Numbered from the stretch's first letter, positions 34,400-46,281 are shown. The stretch is DNA of 64,000 nucleotides from Trichopria drosophilae (GCA_030407085.1 CM059582.1:1984001-2048000), one strand, 5' to 3'. Notes: generated by a model from the sequence alone, not told the origin. Numbers and translations are program-made.

Positions 34400-35030
34400 A
34401 ATAACGTGAGTCGAGCACTACGATCAACCACAATCGAGGACATCTGTTCAATCGTGATTCTTTCGACGAACCGTGTACAAATTCGCTACGAGGAGATTAA
34501 TCCTTCGCCTTTAGGCTGTAACATTAACTTATAACGGATGTATTAAAATTTTTAACGAATAGTCTCGCATTTTGTAGTTGGTGTCCTTTTATTTTACCCA
34601 TCCTGCTTTAGATTTTAATTTTGTTATTGAATTTTGTTCACAGAATAATTGTAACATTATTAATAGTGCGAAACGTTTTCAAATTTGTTCTAATTTAACC
34701 CTTTAAGTCCCAAATGTGCACAATTTTCACATGGATTTTAGCCTCGTTTTGTGTATAAAATAAAACTTTTTTAAAAATGGAAACGTCTATATTCGACTAG
34801 TTTTGAGGTTTGTAAAACATTTTTTACAAAAATACTGAAAAAAAACCCATTTTTTCGCTACAATTTTTTTTTAAATGCTTTTTTAACTATGATACAACAG
34901 GTTTCAAATCACTTTCTAACTTATCAGAAACGTGTTTATTTTACTAAAAAATTAAACATCCACATATTTTGATTTATTTTGTTTTTCGTTTCAAAATGGC
35001 GTCTGAAGGTTGAAAATGTTGAAATTGAAG
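34400..35030. other. Gene-free stretch downstream of ABCF2
   Basis: AT-rich; includes CCCTTTAAGTCCCAAATG and T/A-runs. No recognisable gene or ordered repeat. Confidence 0.45.
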
Positions 35031-35032
35031 AA

Positions 35033-36515
35033 AATGCTATTATTTGTGATCTGCTAGGTTTTATTTGTAGTCAAATCGTAAAAATAAGTTATTACGAATT
35101 TTGTGTGATCTATTTTAATTTAAGGAAGCAGTAATATCCCACAAAATGCAATTGCAAAATGGCGACTGCCTTCCCTGGTGAAAATTTGCTATTGCTGACA
35201 TACATATGATCTTAACCTACAATTAAATTTTACTATGTTCATAACTATGATTAAGTTGGCACGTGTATATAACTAGTGTTAAGTTGGTAACAGCCTTACT
35301 TCCTGTTTTTATTATAAACTGTTTCTAGTAAATAAGTATATTGCCTTTTGTATTCCTTATTATCGTTATTAAAATATTCTTAGTGACTATCCAAAAATAT
35401 CAATCTCCATTATTGCCATCCACGTTTAATAACAAATATCTTAGAGGAATCCAGATGATTGTAATTCATTTTCTCATATTATCTATTTCTTATAATTACA
35501 TCCCTTCTGAAAATTGTCATGATATATCATATGATATGTCATATGAGAATTTGTCTTATGACATCATATGACATATCATATGACATATGAATTGCATTTA
35601 TTTGGTTCTATAATCGGATATAAATATTCAACAGGCAATAAACAGCCAACCGCCTTTATTTTTTTTCGTATCCGACTTCTTCTTCTTCCCAAAAGTCATA
35701 TATATGATCTCCCATATTATATGAGTCATATGATTTCTCATGTGATATGTCATATGATATGTCATATAATATGTCATATGATGTCATATGATATCATATA
35801 GTGTCATATGATGTCAGATAATATGCCATATGATATGTCATATGATGTCATATATGATATGTCATATGATTTGTCACATGATGTCATATGATATGTCATA
35901 TGATTTGTCATATGATATGCACATGGACATGATATACAGCTGACAATTGAACTTAAGTGAGATAAGTGGTTCATGAACAAAATTGTGTTCTGAAATCTGA
36001 TATAAAATCTAAAGTCAATTCATATGTCTATGATATGTTATATGATGTCATAAGACAAATTGTCATATGACATGTCATATGATATATATAATATGACAAT
36101 TTTCAGTAGGGATGAGAAATCGCATGAAAAGTTTCCCGGATCGACTGATATTTTAAAAATCTCATATGATTTATCATATGATGTTACGAACATTTTCAGT
36201 AGGGATGTGCTCAGTAGAAATACTTTTCTTTTCGAGTTCTGTTATAACTAGAATTGGTGTGAAATTTGCTAATTAATAATGTCATGGGTTTCAGTCATTG
36301 CTAAACTCTTGAGTCAATTTAGAGAAATTCAAAGTGATGGATCCAATATGGCGTCTACGTATTTCTACCGAGCACATGACAGTCGCCATCTTGAAATTGG
36401 ATTTTATGGGATATTACTGCTTCCGTAAATTAAAATAGTTCATACAAAATTCGTAATAACTTATTTGTACGATTTGACTACAAATAAAAAGTAGCAGATC
36501 CAAAATAATAACATT
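35033..36515. repeat. Foldback element: 138-bp inverted arms around a CATATG array
   Basis: The left arm (35033-35170) and right arm (36378-36515) are inverted copies: for example GTAGTCAAATCGTAAAAATAAG on the left mirrors TTATTTGTACGATTTGACTAC on the right, and both contain AAGCAGTAATATCCCA or its inverse. Between them lies the CATATG array. The outer boundaries of the element are not resolved. Confidence 0.8.
35516..36190. repeat. Degenerate CATATG (TCATATGATATG) array
   Basis: Dozens of overlapping TCATATGA, ATGTCATATGAT and TATGACAT words occur in three clusters (about 35516-35595, 35690-35935, 36010-36190). The flanks of the array are themselves inverted: AATTTGTCTTATGACATCATATG at 35550 mirrors the text at about 36035-36060. 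The unit is self-complementary, so the whole tract can fold back on itself. Open frames here encode repeated Tyr-Asp-Met-Ser and are artefacts. Confidence 0.85.
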
Positions 36516-37685
36516 TCCCAGAAAGCAGAGTTTTCAGATCCTAATTTTGATGTCTTTATGGTTTGCTAATATGATATCATAATGTAATCAGAATACGATA
36601 AATTTATGATTATGACCTTAAAAGGTACATCGGTAATCATAAAGGTATCTTAAATATATCATATTTATGACACCACATTTTTATTATAACATGGTGGCCA
36701 CCGTCAGGGAAATGTCAGGGAATTTCAAAATTGGTCAGGGAAAAAGTAAATTGTAGACAAATCTTTAACAAGTGAAAAACATTATTTAACAAAAAATGGC
36801 ACAATTTCATATTCAGAAAAATGCTTTATTTATCGTGTTTCGCATAAAATTCTTTTAAATGATTTTAAATGCTTTCTCACAAATTTAAACAAATATTGAC
36901 GTTTTTTATCAAAAACATATTTCAGTTTTGAACATTTTCGACCGATTTCACCAAAATTTTAAGAGAAAAAAATAATCTTAAATTAAATATATTTGTGGTA
37001 CTGCTCAGTTTTAAACGTTCTGGTACATTGCAACAAAAATAAACACGTTTAACAATAACACATTTCGGTATTGAATATATTCTAACAGATTTGAATAAAA
37101 TTTAATAGTTTAACAAAAATAAATGCAAAAAATTTTATATTTAAAGATATTTATCTTTCTATAAAGATACTTTATAGAATATTTCAAAAATATTTGCCAT
37201 ACTAATTCTCTATTTAAACAAATATTTGTATAAATAAAACCTTTTGAAAATGATAGAAAACTTTCATACATTTTTTTAAATCTTCAAAAATCTTTGAAAT
37301 TGCATAAAAAAGCTAAAAATCGTAGAAAAATTTTTAAAATGTTGAAAACAGCACAAAACTCCTAAATTTTGAGAATATTAATTTGTTTAAATGATTATTT
37401 TACCATTTCTATTTTAAGTAGTTGATATTTGTCCAATAGTATTTGAAAAATATAACATTTATGGCAATTTTTTGTTATTGTCAATATTCGTAAGAATTTT
37501 GACAATACTTTGAATATACTGTCCAAAATCGCCTACATTCTAAAATTTATCAACATTTATTGTCTAACATATTACCACAGAACTTGACATTTTATAACAA
37601 ATTTTGACAAAGAACCCCCAACAAATTTTCTACTATTATTTTGAATTAAACACGAAAAAATCCGCAGAAACATGAGTTTTTTTTC
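36516..37685. other. Gene-free AT-rich stretch
   Basis: Very AT-rich. A short motif cluster GTCAGGGAAATGTCAGGGAATTT (split here as TGTCAGGGAA repeated) lies near 36712-36750. Nothing else recognisable. Confidence 0.45.
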
Positions 37686-37689
37686 TTCT

Positions 37690-38250
37690 CTGAATTTTTG
37701 ACATGGATTTTCATGTGGATTTCCATATGGAGTCTACGTGGATTGATGTGAATTCAAAATGGTTCTTTACATAGATACTACGTGGATTCCATATGGATAT
37801 GTAAGTGGTATATGAATTGCACGTTGATGTCTGGTATGGATTCGTTATGGATTATTTTATGTACATTCCGTGTTGTTTTTTCATGTGGATTTAATACGGA
37901 TTTTTTATGTATAAAAAATCCATATGGAATCCACATAAAAAATCCATATGAAATCCACATCAAAAATCCATATGGAATCCACATAAAAAATCCGTATTGA
38001 ATCCACATAAAAAATCCGTATTGAATCCACATCGAAAAACAACACGGAATGTACATAAAATAATCCATAACGAATCCATATGGAATTCACATCAAAAATC
38101 CATATGGAATCCATGTGGAATCCACATCAAAAATCCATATGGAATCCACACCAAAAATCCATATGGAATCCAGACGAATCCACATGGAATCCATGTGGAA
38201 TGTCCATATGGAAATCCACATTGAAAATCCATATGGAATTCATGAACGCC
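37690..38250. repeat. Inverted array of CCATATGGAATCCACAT units
   Basis: The word ATCCATATGGAATCCACAT recurs about every 24 bp with spacer AAAAA or CAAAA between 37915 and 38240, and in the opposite orientation (ATGTGGATT, CCATATGG) between 37700 and 37910. The arms 37836-37910 and 38005-38079 are close inverted copies (TTCGTTATGGATTATTTTATG versus its inverse). Open frames on both strands are artefacts of the 24-bp period. Confidence 0.85.
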
Positions 38251-40000
38251 GTGGTGCTCGAGCACTCTTTAATTGATTTGGGCAAAGCATTCCATAGCCT
38301 TGATGATGTAATAAGAAAAGAACACGAGAATGTAGTCGTTCGATGGATCGGGAAATAACATAATTTGATGTGGGACGTGGTAGGTTTCTTATTGAATTAT
38401 TACGCATAAGGTATTGCCATCGAAGATATGATTGAGACCCTATGCGGAGCAAGTTAAATAAAATTACCCCAATAAAGTAAAGCCTTCGAGATGCTGCAGT
38501 TAACCATCCTAATTTCAGTCGATAAGGAGTAATGTGAACATCCTTTCTAAGCCCAAAAATGAAGCGGATTGCGGCATTCAGCTGGCGTTCAATCTTTATT
38601 TTCAGGAAAACAGTGATATCGTTATATACTGCTGAGTAGTAATCAAAATACGAAATAATGAGCGTGGATACAAGTTGCTCTCGAAGACGCATGGGAAGTG
38701 CGTTTTTATTGACTCTCAATTGTCTAAGTATACAATAAACTCGATTCGAAATCTGAATAATATGATCATTCTATGAAAGTGTGGAATCGACAATTAAGCC
38801 AAGGTTTTTTGCAGATCGTACCCATGGTATTTCGTAACCTCGAATTCTAATGGAAGACAGGGAATCAGAGTATAGCAATTGAATACCTACCAATAAGGCT
38901 TTTGTTTTAGAAAAATTGATCACTAGCCTATTTTTTTGGGCCCAGTCACGAAACCTTTCTGCATCCGCCGATATTCGTGCAACAGCTGAAGTTAATTCAT
39001 GTCGATAGCAGCGAAGAAATATTTGCGTGTCATCAGCGTATAGATCATATGGTGAGAATGTTCAAGTGCGTCTGGGAGATTATTACCCTGGCGAAAGTTC
39101 CGGATAGGAATTTAATCCGACCGAAACCGGTGCTATCCGAGACTATCCGGAATCTGTCCCTTGTTTAATCCGAATTTAATCCGGGTCACTTTGTCATTCC
39201 GTTCCAAGCCATGCCATACCGAAAAATTCTATCCGTTTTCATCCTAAGTCATTCCGAGACACAATTGTAAACCGTTCCATTCCTCGATTTCGATCCGAAC
39301 GAATCCTGAGTCATTCCGAATCATATTTCAATCCGTTTCATTCCTCCATTTCAATCCGAACGAGTCTTCGGTTATTCTCACTCGATTTACAATCCGTTTC
39401 ATTCCGTGAGTTCAATCCTAACGAATCCTGAGTCATTCCGACAGGAATGGCCAGGATTGGATAGGGAACAGATTACGGCATGAAACGGACTAAGACGGAA
39501 TGAAAGTCATTCCTTTTCAATCTGATTTTTTCGCCAGGGTAATGAACATAGAAAAAAGCAAAGGTCCACGAACAGACCCATGTGGTTCTCCCGCTTTAGT
39601 GGACCTCCACGATGACAACTTATCATTACTGTCTAGTACAGCTTGGATTCTTCCAGTTAAGTATGAAGCAAACCACGCAAGAACCAAAGGGAGAAAAGTT
39701 CGCCATTTTCATTTTCCGAAGAAGAAGTTCATGGTCGACAAGATCGAATGCCTTGCTGGAATCGAATAAAATGATAATCACAATCATTCGATTGTCAATT
39801 GCTTGGCAACAATAGTCTGTGACATTAAGAAGCGCAGTTTGAGTGCTATATCCCTTACGAAAGCCTGACTGTTGAGTATCAAACCAATTATGATCGTTTA
39901 AAAATTTGACAGTCCTGTTATACACTAATCTCTCAACAATTTTAGAGAAGGCACATAAAACTGCAATCAATCAGTAATCAGATGGTCCAGTGGGAGTCTT
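38240..40000 (-). pseudogene. LINE reverse transcriptase remnant
   Basis: On the minus strand: FSKIVERLVYNRTVKFL, SGFRKGYSTQTAL and DSSKAFDLVDH (39626-39970); then GPLLFSMFI interrupted by the MITE; beyond it the catalytic YADDTQIFLRCY (about 39010-39050); then the thumb VINFSKTKALLVG; and the C-terminal part (38240-38719) with LREQLVSTLIISYFDYYSAVYND and IERQLNAAIRFIFGLRK. Several frameshifts are needed to join them. The family is LINE RT, distinct from LINE A/B in its C-terminal region. Confidence 0.8.
39086..39539. mobile_element. 454-bp MITE inserted in the LINE RT
   Basis: Begins CCCTGGCGAAAG and ends TTTTCGCCAGGG, flanked by TA on both sides (39084-39085, 39540-39541). It splits the RT domain of the surrounding LINE between the GPLLF and YADD motifs. 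Its interior is a degenerate array of CATTCCGA/AATCCGAA words in both orientations. Non-coding. Confidence 0.82.
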
Positions 40001-40133
40001 AACCTTTTTTTAAGGGAATCAAGATGGAGTTTAGGTAATTTACATAAAATCTAGACAAAAATCTGAAAAATCTATTTAGTCATATTTTATTTACGATTTT
40101 GAGTGAAAATTCCAAAGTTATCGGTCAAGCACT

Positions 40134-40352
40134 TTAGAACATCTTTAAACACAAATTTGTGCATTTTAGTCCGTGTTTGCGACATCCACATTTTTTGCTG
40201 TTACATCCGATTTCACAGCTGCAGCAAATAGTTCTCAGCAATATTTCCGGAATCAATTCTTCTTCAGTGAATATCGGCATAATTTCATCCTGATGTTTCT
40301 TCCAGTCCCAATTGTATTTACGTATTAAAATTGTTTCACCGTTGACCAAAGT
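40134..40352 (-). pseudogene. CXC-motif protein fragment (transposon-related)
   Basis: The minus frame reads EEELIPEILLRTICCSCEIGC followed by a CGCRKHGLKCTNLC segment and a stop at 40134. The spacing of cysteines (CxC...CxCRKxGLKC) is like the CXC motif that ends many unnamed insect proteins of probable transposon origin, and also tesmin/TSO1 proteins. The upstream end runs into a MITE fragment (40354-40416). No start codon or intact domain is left. Confidence 0.5.
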
Positions 40353-40353
40353 A

Positions 40354-40416
40354 TGGATTAAGAATTTAATAATTGAATCCAATTCTATACAACTCTATCA
40401 AAATTCGATTGCTGGG
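40354..40416 (-). repeat. End fragment of the CCCAGCAATCG MITE
   Basis: The inverse of the left end of the MITEs at 25310 and 42434: AATAATTGAATCCAATTC and CGATTGCTGGG are present. Only about 63 bp remain. Confidence 0.6.
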
Positions 40417-40589
40417 TAGTTTTAAACCATTTTCGGTTCCACTTTAAATCAACTGAGATTCAACTATCAAGCAGCAGCATGGAAATCGACATTTAAATTA
40501 GAAAAACTTCCATCTAGTGAAGGCCCACTTCGAAAAACCAACAAATAATGCAAAAATACGCTGCAAACACCTGATAATTTCCAAAAATA

Positions 40590-41250
40590 TCAATATTTAT
40601 TCATTATAATACATTGACAAAAATAAATAGATACACCAAAAAATATTTTTAACGTTCTTTTTTCAACTTATTGCAATGGCGTTTTAATAAACAAAAGTCC
40701 AGTTCAGAGGTTCTTCCAGTAGATCGGTAACCTTTATTTTCAATAAAAATTGGTTTGACAGCATTTAAAAGCGCATCAAAGTTAATTTCCTTCGATTTGG
40801 GAGCTTTGTTCGGGACAGACATGGTCTATAAATTAAAAACAAATAATTCAGAATATATTAACATATTAATAACGATGATGTTTCACTATAAAACTCTAAA
40901 ATATGCACTTGACATGAAAAAAGTTAAGTGGGTCGTATATATACGGTGCTTGACACTGGGTCGCAAATGTAACTAATGGGATCTTATATGCGACACAAAA
41001 AGATTTTGATTCGTACATATATCGGTAAAAATTAGTATTGAATATAAAAATATATCGAAAATACTTAACATATACGTACTACACTCACTTTTAACACTTG
41101 TTTCTTTTTAATTTCAAGCACTTTCCAAATACTGAAGAAAAGTCTCTCAAATCTCGTTTTGTACACTGTGTTGACAATTTGTAAAGTGAAAGTCAATAAC
41201 TGCGGCATTCAAAAACAATAACATTACGCCGAACAACAACAACAAATTAC
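40590..41250 (-). CDS. Possible small two-exon gene, 57-aa product, unknown function
   Basis: On the minus strand, an ATG at 40822 opens 57 codons to a TAA at 40649-40651. The product starts MSVPNKAPKSKEINFDALL and ends in a basic segment (LLKRHCNKLKKER). Signals fit a gene. An acceptor-like TTTAATTTATAG lies 3 bp before the ATG (ending 40826), and a donor-like AAAA/GTGAGT lies at 41089/41088 after a possible non-coding exon (up to about 41250). An AATAAA hexamer lies at 40596-40601, about 50 bp after the stop. I recognise no family. It could equally be the remnant N-terminus of a transposon protein. The coding part proper is 40649-40822. Confidence 0.35.
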
Positions 41251-42230
41251 TTAAGACCAGAATTTCTGAACACTTATTGATACAGGACATGGTTTTGATT
41301 TTAATAATATTCAAATTTTAGCTAGAGAACACAACAAATTCAAACGACAATATATCAAAAACTTTTTTATTAAATGTAACAAAAATGTAGTAAATATTAG
41401 ATTCGAAAAGTCACAACCGCCAGAAACATATTTTTCTTTAATCAAACAATAATATTTAAATACTAACGATGTATTGTTTTTGTATTTCAACACTTTTAAT
41501 ATTTAACTTTCAACGTCTTACTGTTTATATTTTCAAAGTCAACATTCTAACTTAGTATTTATTTAGTCGACAATTCAGTTCGGTAAAATTATAAACGAAA
41601 CTCTTTATTTTTGCATTGACTAAAGTCACTGTGAGTTACAAATTATATTTTCTCAATTTATAGATCCATTCACACCGATTTAAATATTTCTAAAAAATGT
41701 TTCAATAAAACCAATAAGAAGACCCTGACGAACATTTGAGGGATTTTCTACTAAGATAAACAAAAAATAAAGTTTATTATAGAATTTATTCAAACTCATA
41801 TACATTTTTTTTTTGCTCTCTCTCATCTGTCTCTTATTTTAGAGTTTAAATAACAAATAGAATTTCGACATCAAAAAATATAATAATATAATTGTTTTCT
41901 TACAAATCAAATATAACGTCATTACAGTATTAAATCATTCATCTACAAATATTGTACCATCTATCCTTTATTTCATTTATTTGATTTTCTTATGTATTAT
42001 ATTTTAGAAAAATAAAATTTCTGAAGAGGACCCAAACATAAGGTGGAAATGTTAAAACTAATGGTTTAACACCTGTTTTTTTATTTTCCGTGTATTCTGA
42101 AAATAAACCAAATTTATACAAATCTTTCCACTTAAGGAAAATACAATACGGATAAGAAGATTTTATTATTATTTTATTGACCCGCTGTATTGGATTAAAC
42201 ATTTTAGCCCGTCGCGTACGCTAATAAATT
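41250..42230. other. Gene-free AT-rich stretch
   Basis: No gene recognisable. A hammerhead-like motif at about 42010-42055 (TTCTGAAGAGGACCC, then GGAAATGTT) is listed under findings. Confidence 0.45.
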
Positions 42231-42237
42231 ACCCACT

Positions 42238-42431
42238 CAGTAAACGAAAACGAATAAAAAGTTAAAAATACGAATTGAAATGAATTGAAGTGAATTAAAA
42301 TGAATTAAAACGCATGAAAATGATTAATTGAATCCACTTTTTAATTCATTTTAATTCACTTGAATTCGTTTCAATTCACTTGAATTCATTTCAAGTCGTA
42401 TTTTTAACTTTCTATTCGTTTTCGTGTACTG
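42238..42431. mobile_element. 194-bp foldback MITE with TGAATT words
   Basis: Begins CAGTAAACGAAAACGAATA and ends with a near-inverse (ATTCGTTTTCGTGTACTG). The centre is a degenerate array of GAATTGAA/TGAATTAAAATG words followed by their inverse. It directly abuts MITE copy 2, sharing the TACTGGGCAGC junction. Confidence 0.75.
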
Positions 42432-42433
42432 GG

Positions 42434-43792
42434 CAGCAATCGAATTTGGATAGAGTTGTATAGGATTGGATTCAATTATTAAATTTTTATTAGATAGTTC
42501 TGAATCCATACTTTGGTAAACGGTGAATCCATTTTAATACGTAAATACAATTCTATTCGTTCATACGAATAAAAAGGTTACTTTCTGAATCCATATTAAT
42601 CCAAACAAAGTTTTCTTTTTAAAAATTAAATCTTAAATACATCCGTATTCAACATTACGGATTCAAAACTATCTAAGTGTATTCATTTCACTCCAAAAAT
42701 AGTTTCCTTTTTAAAAACGAAATATTGAATGTATCCATATTAAACATTACGGCTTTAAAACTCTCCAAGTGTATTCATTTCAATTAAAAAAAAGTTGTAT
42801 TTCACAAACGAAACTTTCAATACCTTCGTATTCAACATTATGGATTCAAAACTATCCAAGTGTATCCATTTCAATCCAAAAAAAGTTTCTTTCTTCAAAA
42901 TGAAATATTGAATGCCTCCATATTCAACATTACGGATTCAGAACTATCTAAGCGTATTCATTTCAATGCAAAACAAGTTTTCTATCAAAAACGAAACTTT
43001 GAATACATCTATACTCAACATTACGGATTCAAAACTACCTAAGCGTATTCATTTCAATGCAAGAAAAGTTTTCTTTCAAAAACGAAACTTTGTATACATC
43101 CGTATTCAATATTACGGACTCAAACCAAGTGTATTTATTTCAATCCAAAAAACATTGCATTTCAAAAACAAAATATTGAATACATTCGTATTCAACATTA
43201 CGGATTCAAAACTATCCAAGTGTATCCATTTCAATCCAAAAAAAGTTTCCTATTTAAAAACGAAACATTGAATGCATCCGTATTTAACATTACGGATTCA
43301 AAAGTAGCCTAGTATATTCATTTCAATCAAAAAAAAGTTTCCTTCTTAAAAACTAAATATTGAATGCCTCCCTATTTAACATAACGGATTCAGAACTATC
43401 TAAGCGTATTCATTTCAATGCGAACAAAGTTTTCTATCAAAAACGAAACTTTGAATACATCTATATTCAACATTACCGATTCAAAACTACCTAAGCGTAT
43501 TCATTTCAATGCAAGAATAGTTTTCTTTCAAAAACGAAACTTTGAATAAATCTATATTCAACATTACGGATTGAAAACTATCTAATTGTGTTCGTAAAAT
43601 TGAATACAGATGGATTACTTTTTCTGAAATTTAATCCGGCAAATTACGCTTCTGATTGTATTCATAAAATTAAATACAGATGGATTCCTTTCTTCGGAAT
43701 TCAATCCATTTGAATACATATTTACGGAATCAAAGTATGAATTCAAAATGAATTGAAATTTTCAATCCAATCCTATCCAATCTCGATTACTG
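42434..43792. mobile_element. MITE copy 2 with about eleven ~92-bp internal repeats
   Basis: Sister of the MITE at 25310-28769: same ends (CAGCAATCGAATTTGGATAG and CCAATCTCGATTACTG), same flanks, same internal unit. Here about eleven units are uninterrupted (near 42645, 42740, 42829, 42921, 43010, 43103, 43189, 43281, 43372, 43466, 43557). Open frames through it are artefacts. Confidence 0.83.
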
Positions 43793-43929
43793 TGTAACAG
43801 AGTAAACGTCCACTTTCATTATAGACATTTTCTATCAATCTACCATATTAGTACAGTAAATAATATATTTCATAATGTGGTAAGGTTAAAGTATTTTTTA
43901 TTTAATAATAACCGAAAAAAAAACATTTA

Positions 43930-44197
43930 ATCAAAGGGTTGAAATGAATCGATTCAAACACCGCGGGAGTCGGTACCGCGCAGGCAGTCAATTCTCGCGG
44001 TTCGCGTGCTGATATTTAATTGGACGAGGGGCGTGGACGTTCCGAGATGCGCCATTGAGTAGTGGGAGCAATAGTGTGCGCGGAGTGGGGTAGCGAAAGT
44101 CGGACAGTCTGGCCGAACGTGGCCGTACACTGACTTCCGGATTTTCAGGAAAAGACAAGAAAGCTTAGAAATTGTTTCGAGTCAGTTTATGGTCAGA
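43930..44197 (+). promoter_or_regulatory. UBE2J2: Putative UBE2J2 promoter and 5' UTR
   Basis: A GC-rich, CpG-rich block (about 43965-44130) directly upstream of the first coding exon in otherwise AT-rich DNA, as expected for a TATA-less housekeeping promoter. No TATA box is evident. The transcription start cannot be fixed from sequence. Confidence 0.5.
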
Positions 44198-45532
44198 ATG
44201 AATCGAAAAACAAATAGTGCTACAGCCAGATTAAAGCAGGACTATCTGCGATTAAAGAGAGATCCTGTTCCTTACGTTCTTGCCGAGCCCGTTCCATCCA
44301 ACATTTTGGAATGGTACAGACTATTTGTTTTGTCATTCCTGTAAACGTTTGACACGTTTGAGGTAAATAAATTTAAAACCTTTTTAAAATCTCGATTTCA
44401 GGCACTACGTGGTCAAAGGTCCCGAAAAAACTCCATACGAAGGTGGATTCTACCATGGAAAATTAGTCTTTCCTGGTGAATTCCCATTTCAACCACCAAG
44501 TATTTACATGACCACTCCGAATGGTAGATTTAAAGTCGACACAAAGCTTTGTCTTTCCATATCCGACTTTCATCCCGATACATGGAATCCGGCATGGAGC
44601 GTCTCCACAATTCTTATCGGCTTACTTAGTTTTATGGTATGTTTATCCTCGACTTCAACAATAAATTGATTCCTATATTAACATATATTTATCTTAGATC
44701 GAAAAGAGTTCTGCTCTGGGAGCAATTAATACCTCAGATTTCGAGAAGAAACAATTTGCCGAACAGAGTTTGGAGTACAATTTGCGGGACAAAACATTTT
44801 GTGAACTTTTCCCAGAAACTGTAGAAGTAAGTACTTTATTAGTTACATGTAATCTACTTCACAATCTACAATTAGTCGTTAAATTTTAGTAGTGAATTGC
44901 GTATCATAACCTACAAAATTATACCGTTTCATTGTAAATTTCTTTCGTCTTGTTTCAAAACGATTTAAATTAGGTTTAAAAAACTTGTCATTTCTATTCG
45001 TTGTTATTTCGTAATATTTCCAAATGTAACGTTGAGTTTTTAAGCATGCAGTATCGTCAATTTACCAGATCTTAAAATTTCAATTGGATCTAAAAATTCT
45101 TAATAAATAATATTTTACTGTCTTTAACGAATGCGTAATATCACGCTAGGTTTAATCGAATGTTGTAAATTTCTATTACAATTTGCGGACAAATGAGTAT
45201 GACCTAATTTGGAGTTTTTTATTATCGTTTCTAAAATTGAGTACTTGAGTTATTAATTTTACCAATAATAGATTGTTTATAACAATCCTTGTATTATATA
45301 CTTATATTATTTCTTTGCGAAGGCAATAAAAGCAGAACTGGAGCGACGAAAGGAAGAGAAACAATTGAGGCATCAATCAACGACTTCGGAAGTGTCCTCT
45401 TCAATACGACACCAATTACAAACAGACCAAGGTCCATTTCATAGTGCAATAACAAATTTGGTGGTGTTAGTAGGATTCGCCGTCTTTGCCTACACCGTAA
45501 AGTACGTTTTACGAAGTATCGCGACAGAATAA
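44198..45532 (+). CDS. UBE2J2: UBE2J2, tail-anchored ubiquitin-conjugating enzyme E2 J2 (4 coding exons, 229 aa)
   Basis: E2 enzyme of the Ubc6 family, anchored in the ER membrane, where it passes ubiquitin to substrates of ER-associated degradation. Coding exons: 44198-44313, 44402-44636, 44698-44826, 45323-45532. Introns are GT-AG and phases fit (690 nt). The UBC fold shows [39 protein letters not shown] and the catalytic Cys89 in [19 protein letters not shown]; the TPNGRF stretch takes the place of the usual HPN tripeptide, as in Ubc6-type E2s. A single hydrophobic anchor lies at the C-terminus ([19 protein letters not shown]). Slightly shorter than vertebrate homologues (~259 aa), in the linker before the anchor. 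An in-frame ATG at 44189 would add three residues; I prefer 44198 because it has A at -3. Confidence 0.95.
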
Positions 45533-46275
45533 ATGAATACCAAAAATGTTGGGGAATGATTGACAAGAGGCGTATAAAAAGTGCGCTTCCTTCGGACCTT
45601 CGACTTGAAGAATCATTATCGCACGATTGTTGGCTACTATGGAAAATTTACTTCTAATGCGTAACTAATATCGTCATGATTTTTTATCGATAAATGTTCA
45701 AAAGCACGAACCGAAAGCGAGTTTAAGTTTCCGGTGAAGAAGATTGGTGACGTTTCTTTGCGCTTTGTGTTCTTCGTGCTCCATCGCAGTTTGGTGCTTC
45801 ATTTTCCAGATCCATCTCAAAATAATGAAGGGAAATTGTAAATAGAATGTGTCAAGTCGATTTACGAAGTATATTTATTCGCTGAATGAAATGACGCGAT
45901 GCAAAACTGAAAGTGTTATCTCGTCTAAATATTTCTTCTAAAACTCGACGGAAGAACGAGTCGACTATTCTCGGAAAAAGATCGGAGGCATTCGAAGACT
46001 CAAAGCGCGCCTTGTCCGGACTCGCTCAGGGGGAAGGAAGCATCCTCCGCTTTTTTCTTTCATTTTTATCAGTTCCTTGCTCAACTCGGTTATAAAATAC
46101 GTCGGAAAATTCTGCATTTTGCTTTATGTACATTTTTATCTTAGTAATGTGGAAATTTTCGACTGCCCAAAAAATGTCAACGGAGCTAGCGTTCACGAAG
46201 CAGCCTGCGAAACATGCTGTAAGAACGAAGAGATCACTTTGAACACCGTAATCACATACATATTTCGTAACGAGA

Positions 46276-46281
46276 AATAAA
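46276..46281 (+). terminator. UBE2J2: Candidate polyadenylation signal for UBE2J2
   Basis: AATAAA about 745 bp downstream of the UBE2J2 stop, after a stretch of non-coding text. Open frames in the intervening sequence show no homology and are taken as 3' UTR. Other A-rich variants could serve as well. Confidence 0.4.

Larger units (their letters stand above)
38240..40030 (-). mobile_element. Decayed LINE fragment (minus strand), interrupted by a MITE
   Basis: Reverse transcriptase sequence runs on the minus strand from about 40030 to its end at 38240, with frameshifts and a 454-bp insertion (39086-39539). No endonuclease is found; the copy is 5'-truncated. It ends at the CCATATGG array. Confidence 0.8.

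Noticed and set aside
35341..36251. Open frames rich in Met-Ser-Tyr-Asp as proteins
   Set aside because: They are translations of the CATATG array.
37778..38358. Open frames encoding repeated Trp-Ile-Pro-Tyr-Gly or Asn-Pro-His-Met units as a repeat protein
   Set aside because: They arise from the 24-bp period of the CCATATGG array and exist on both strands.
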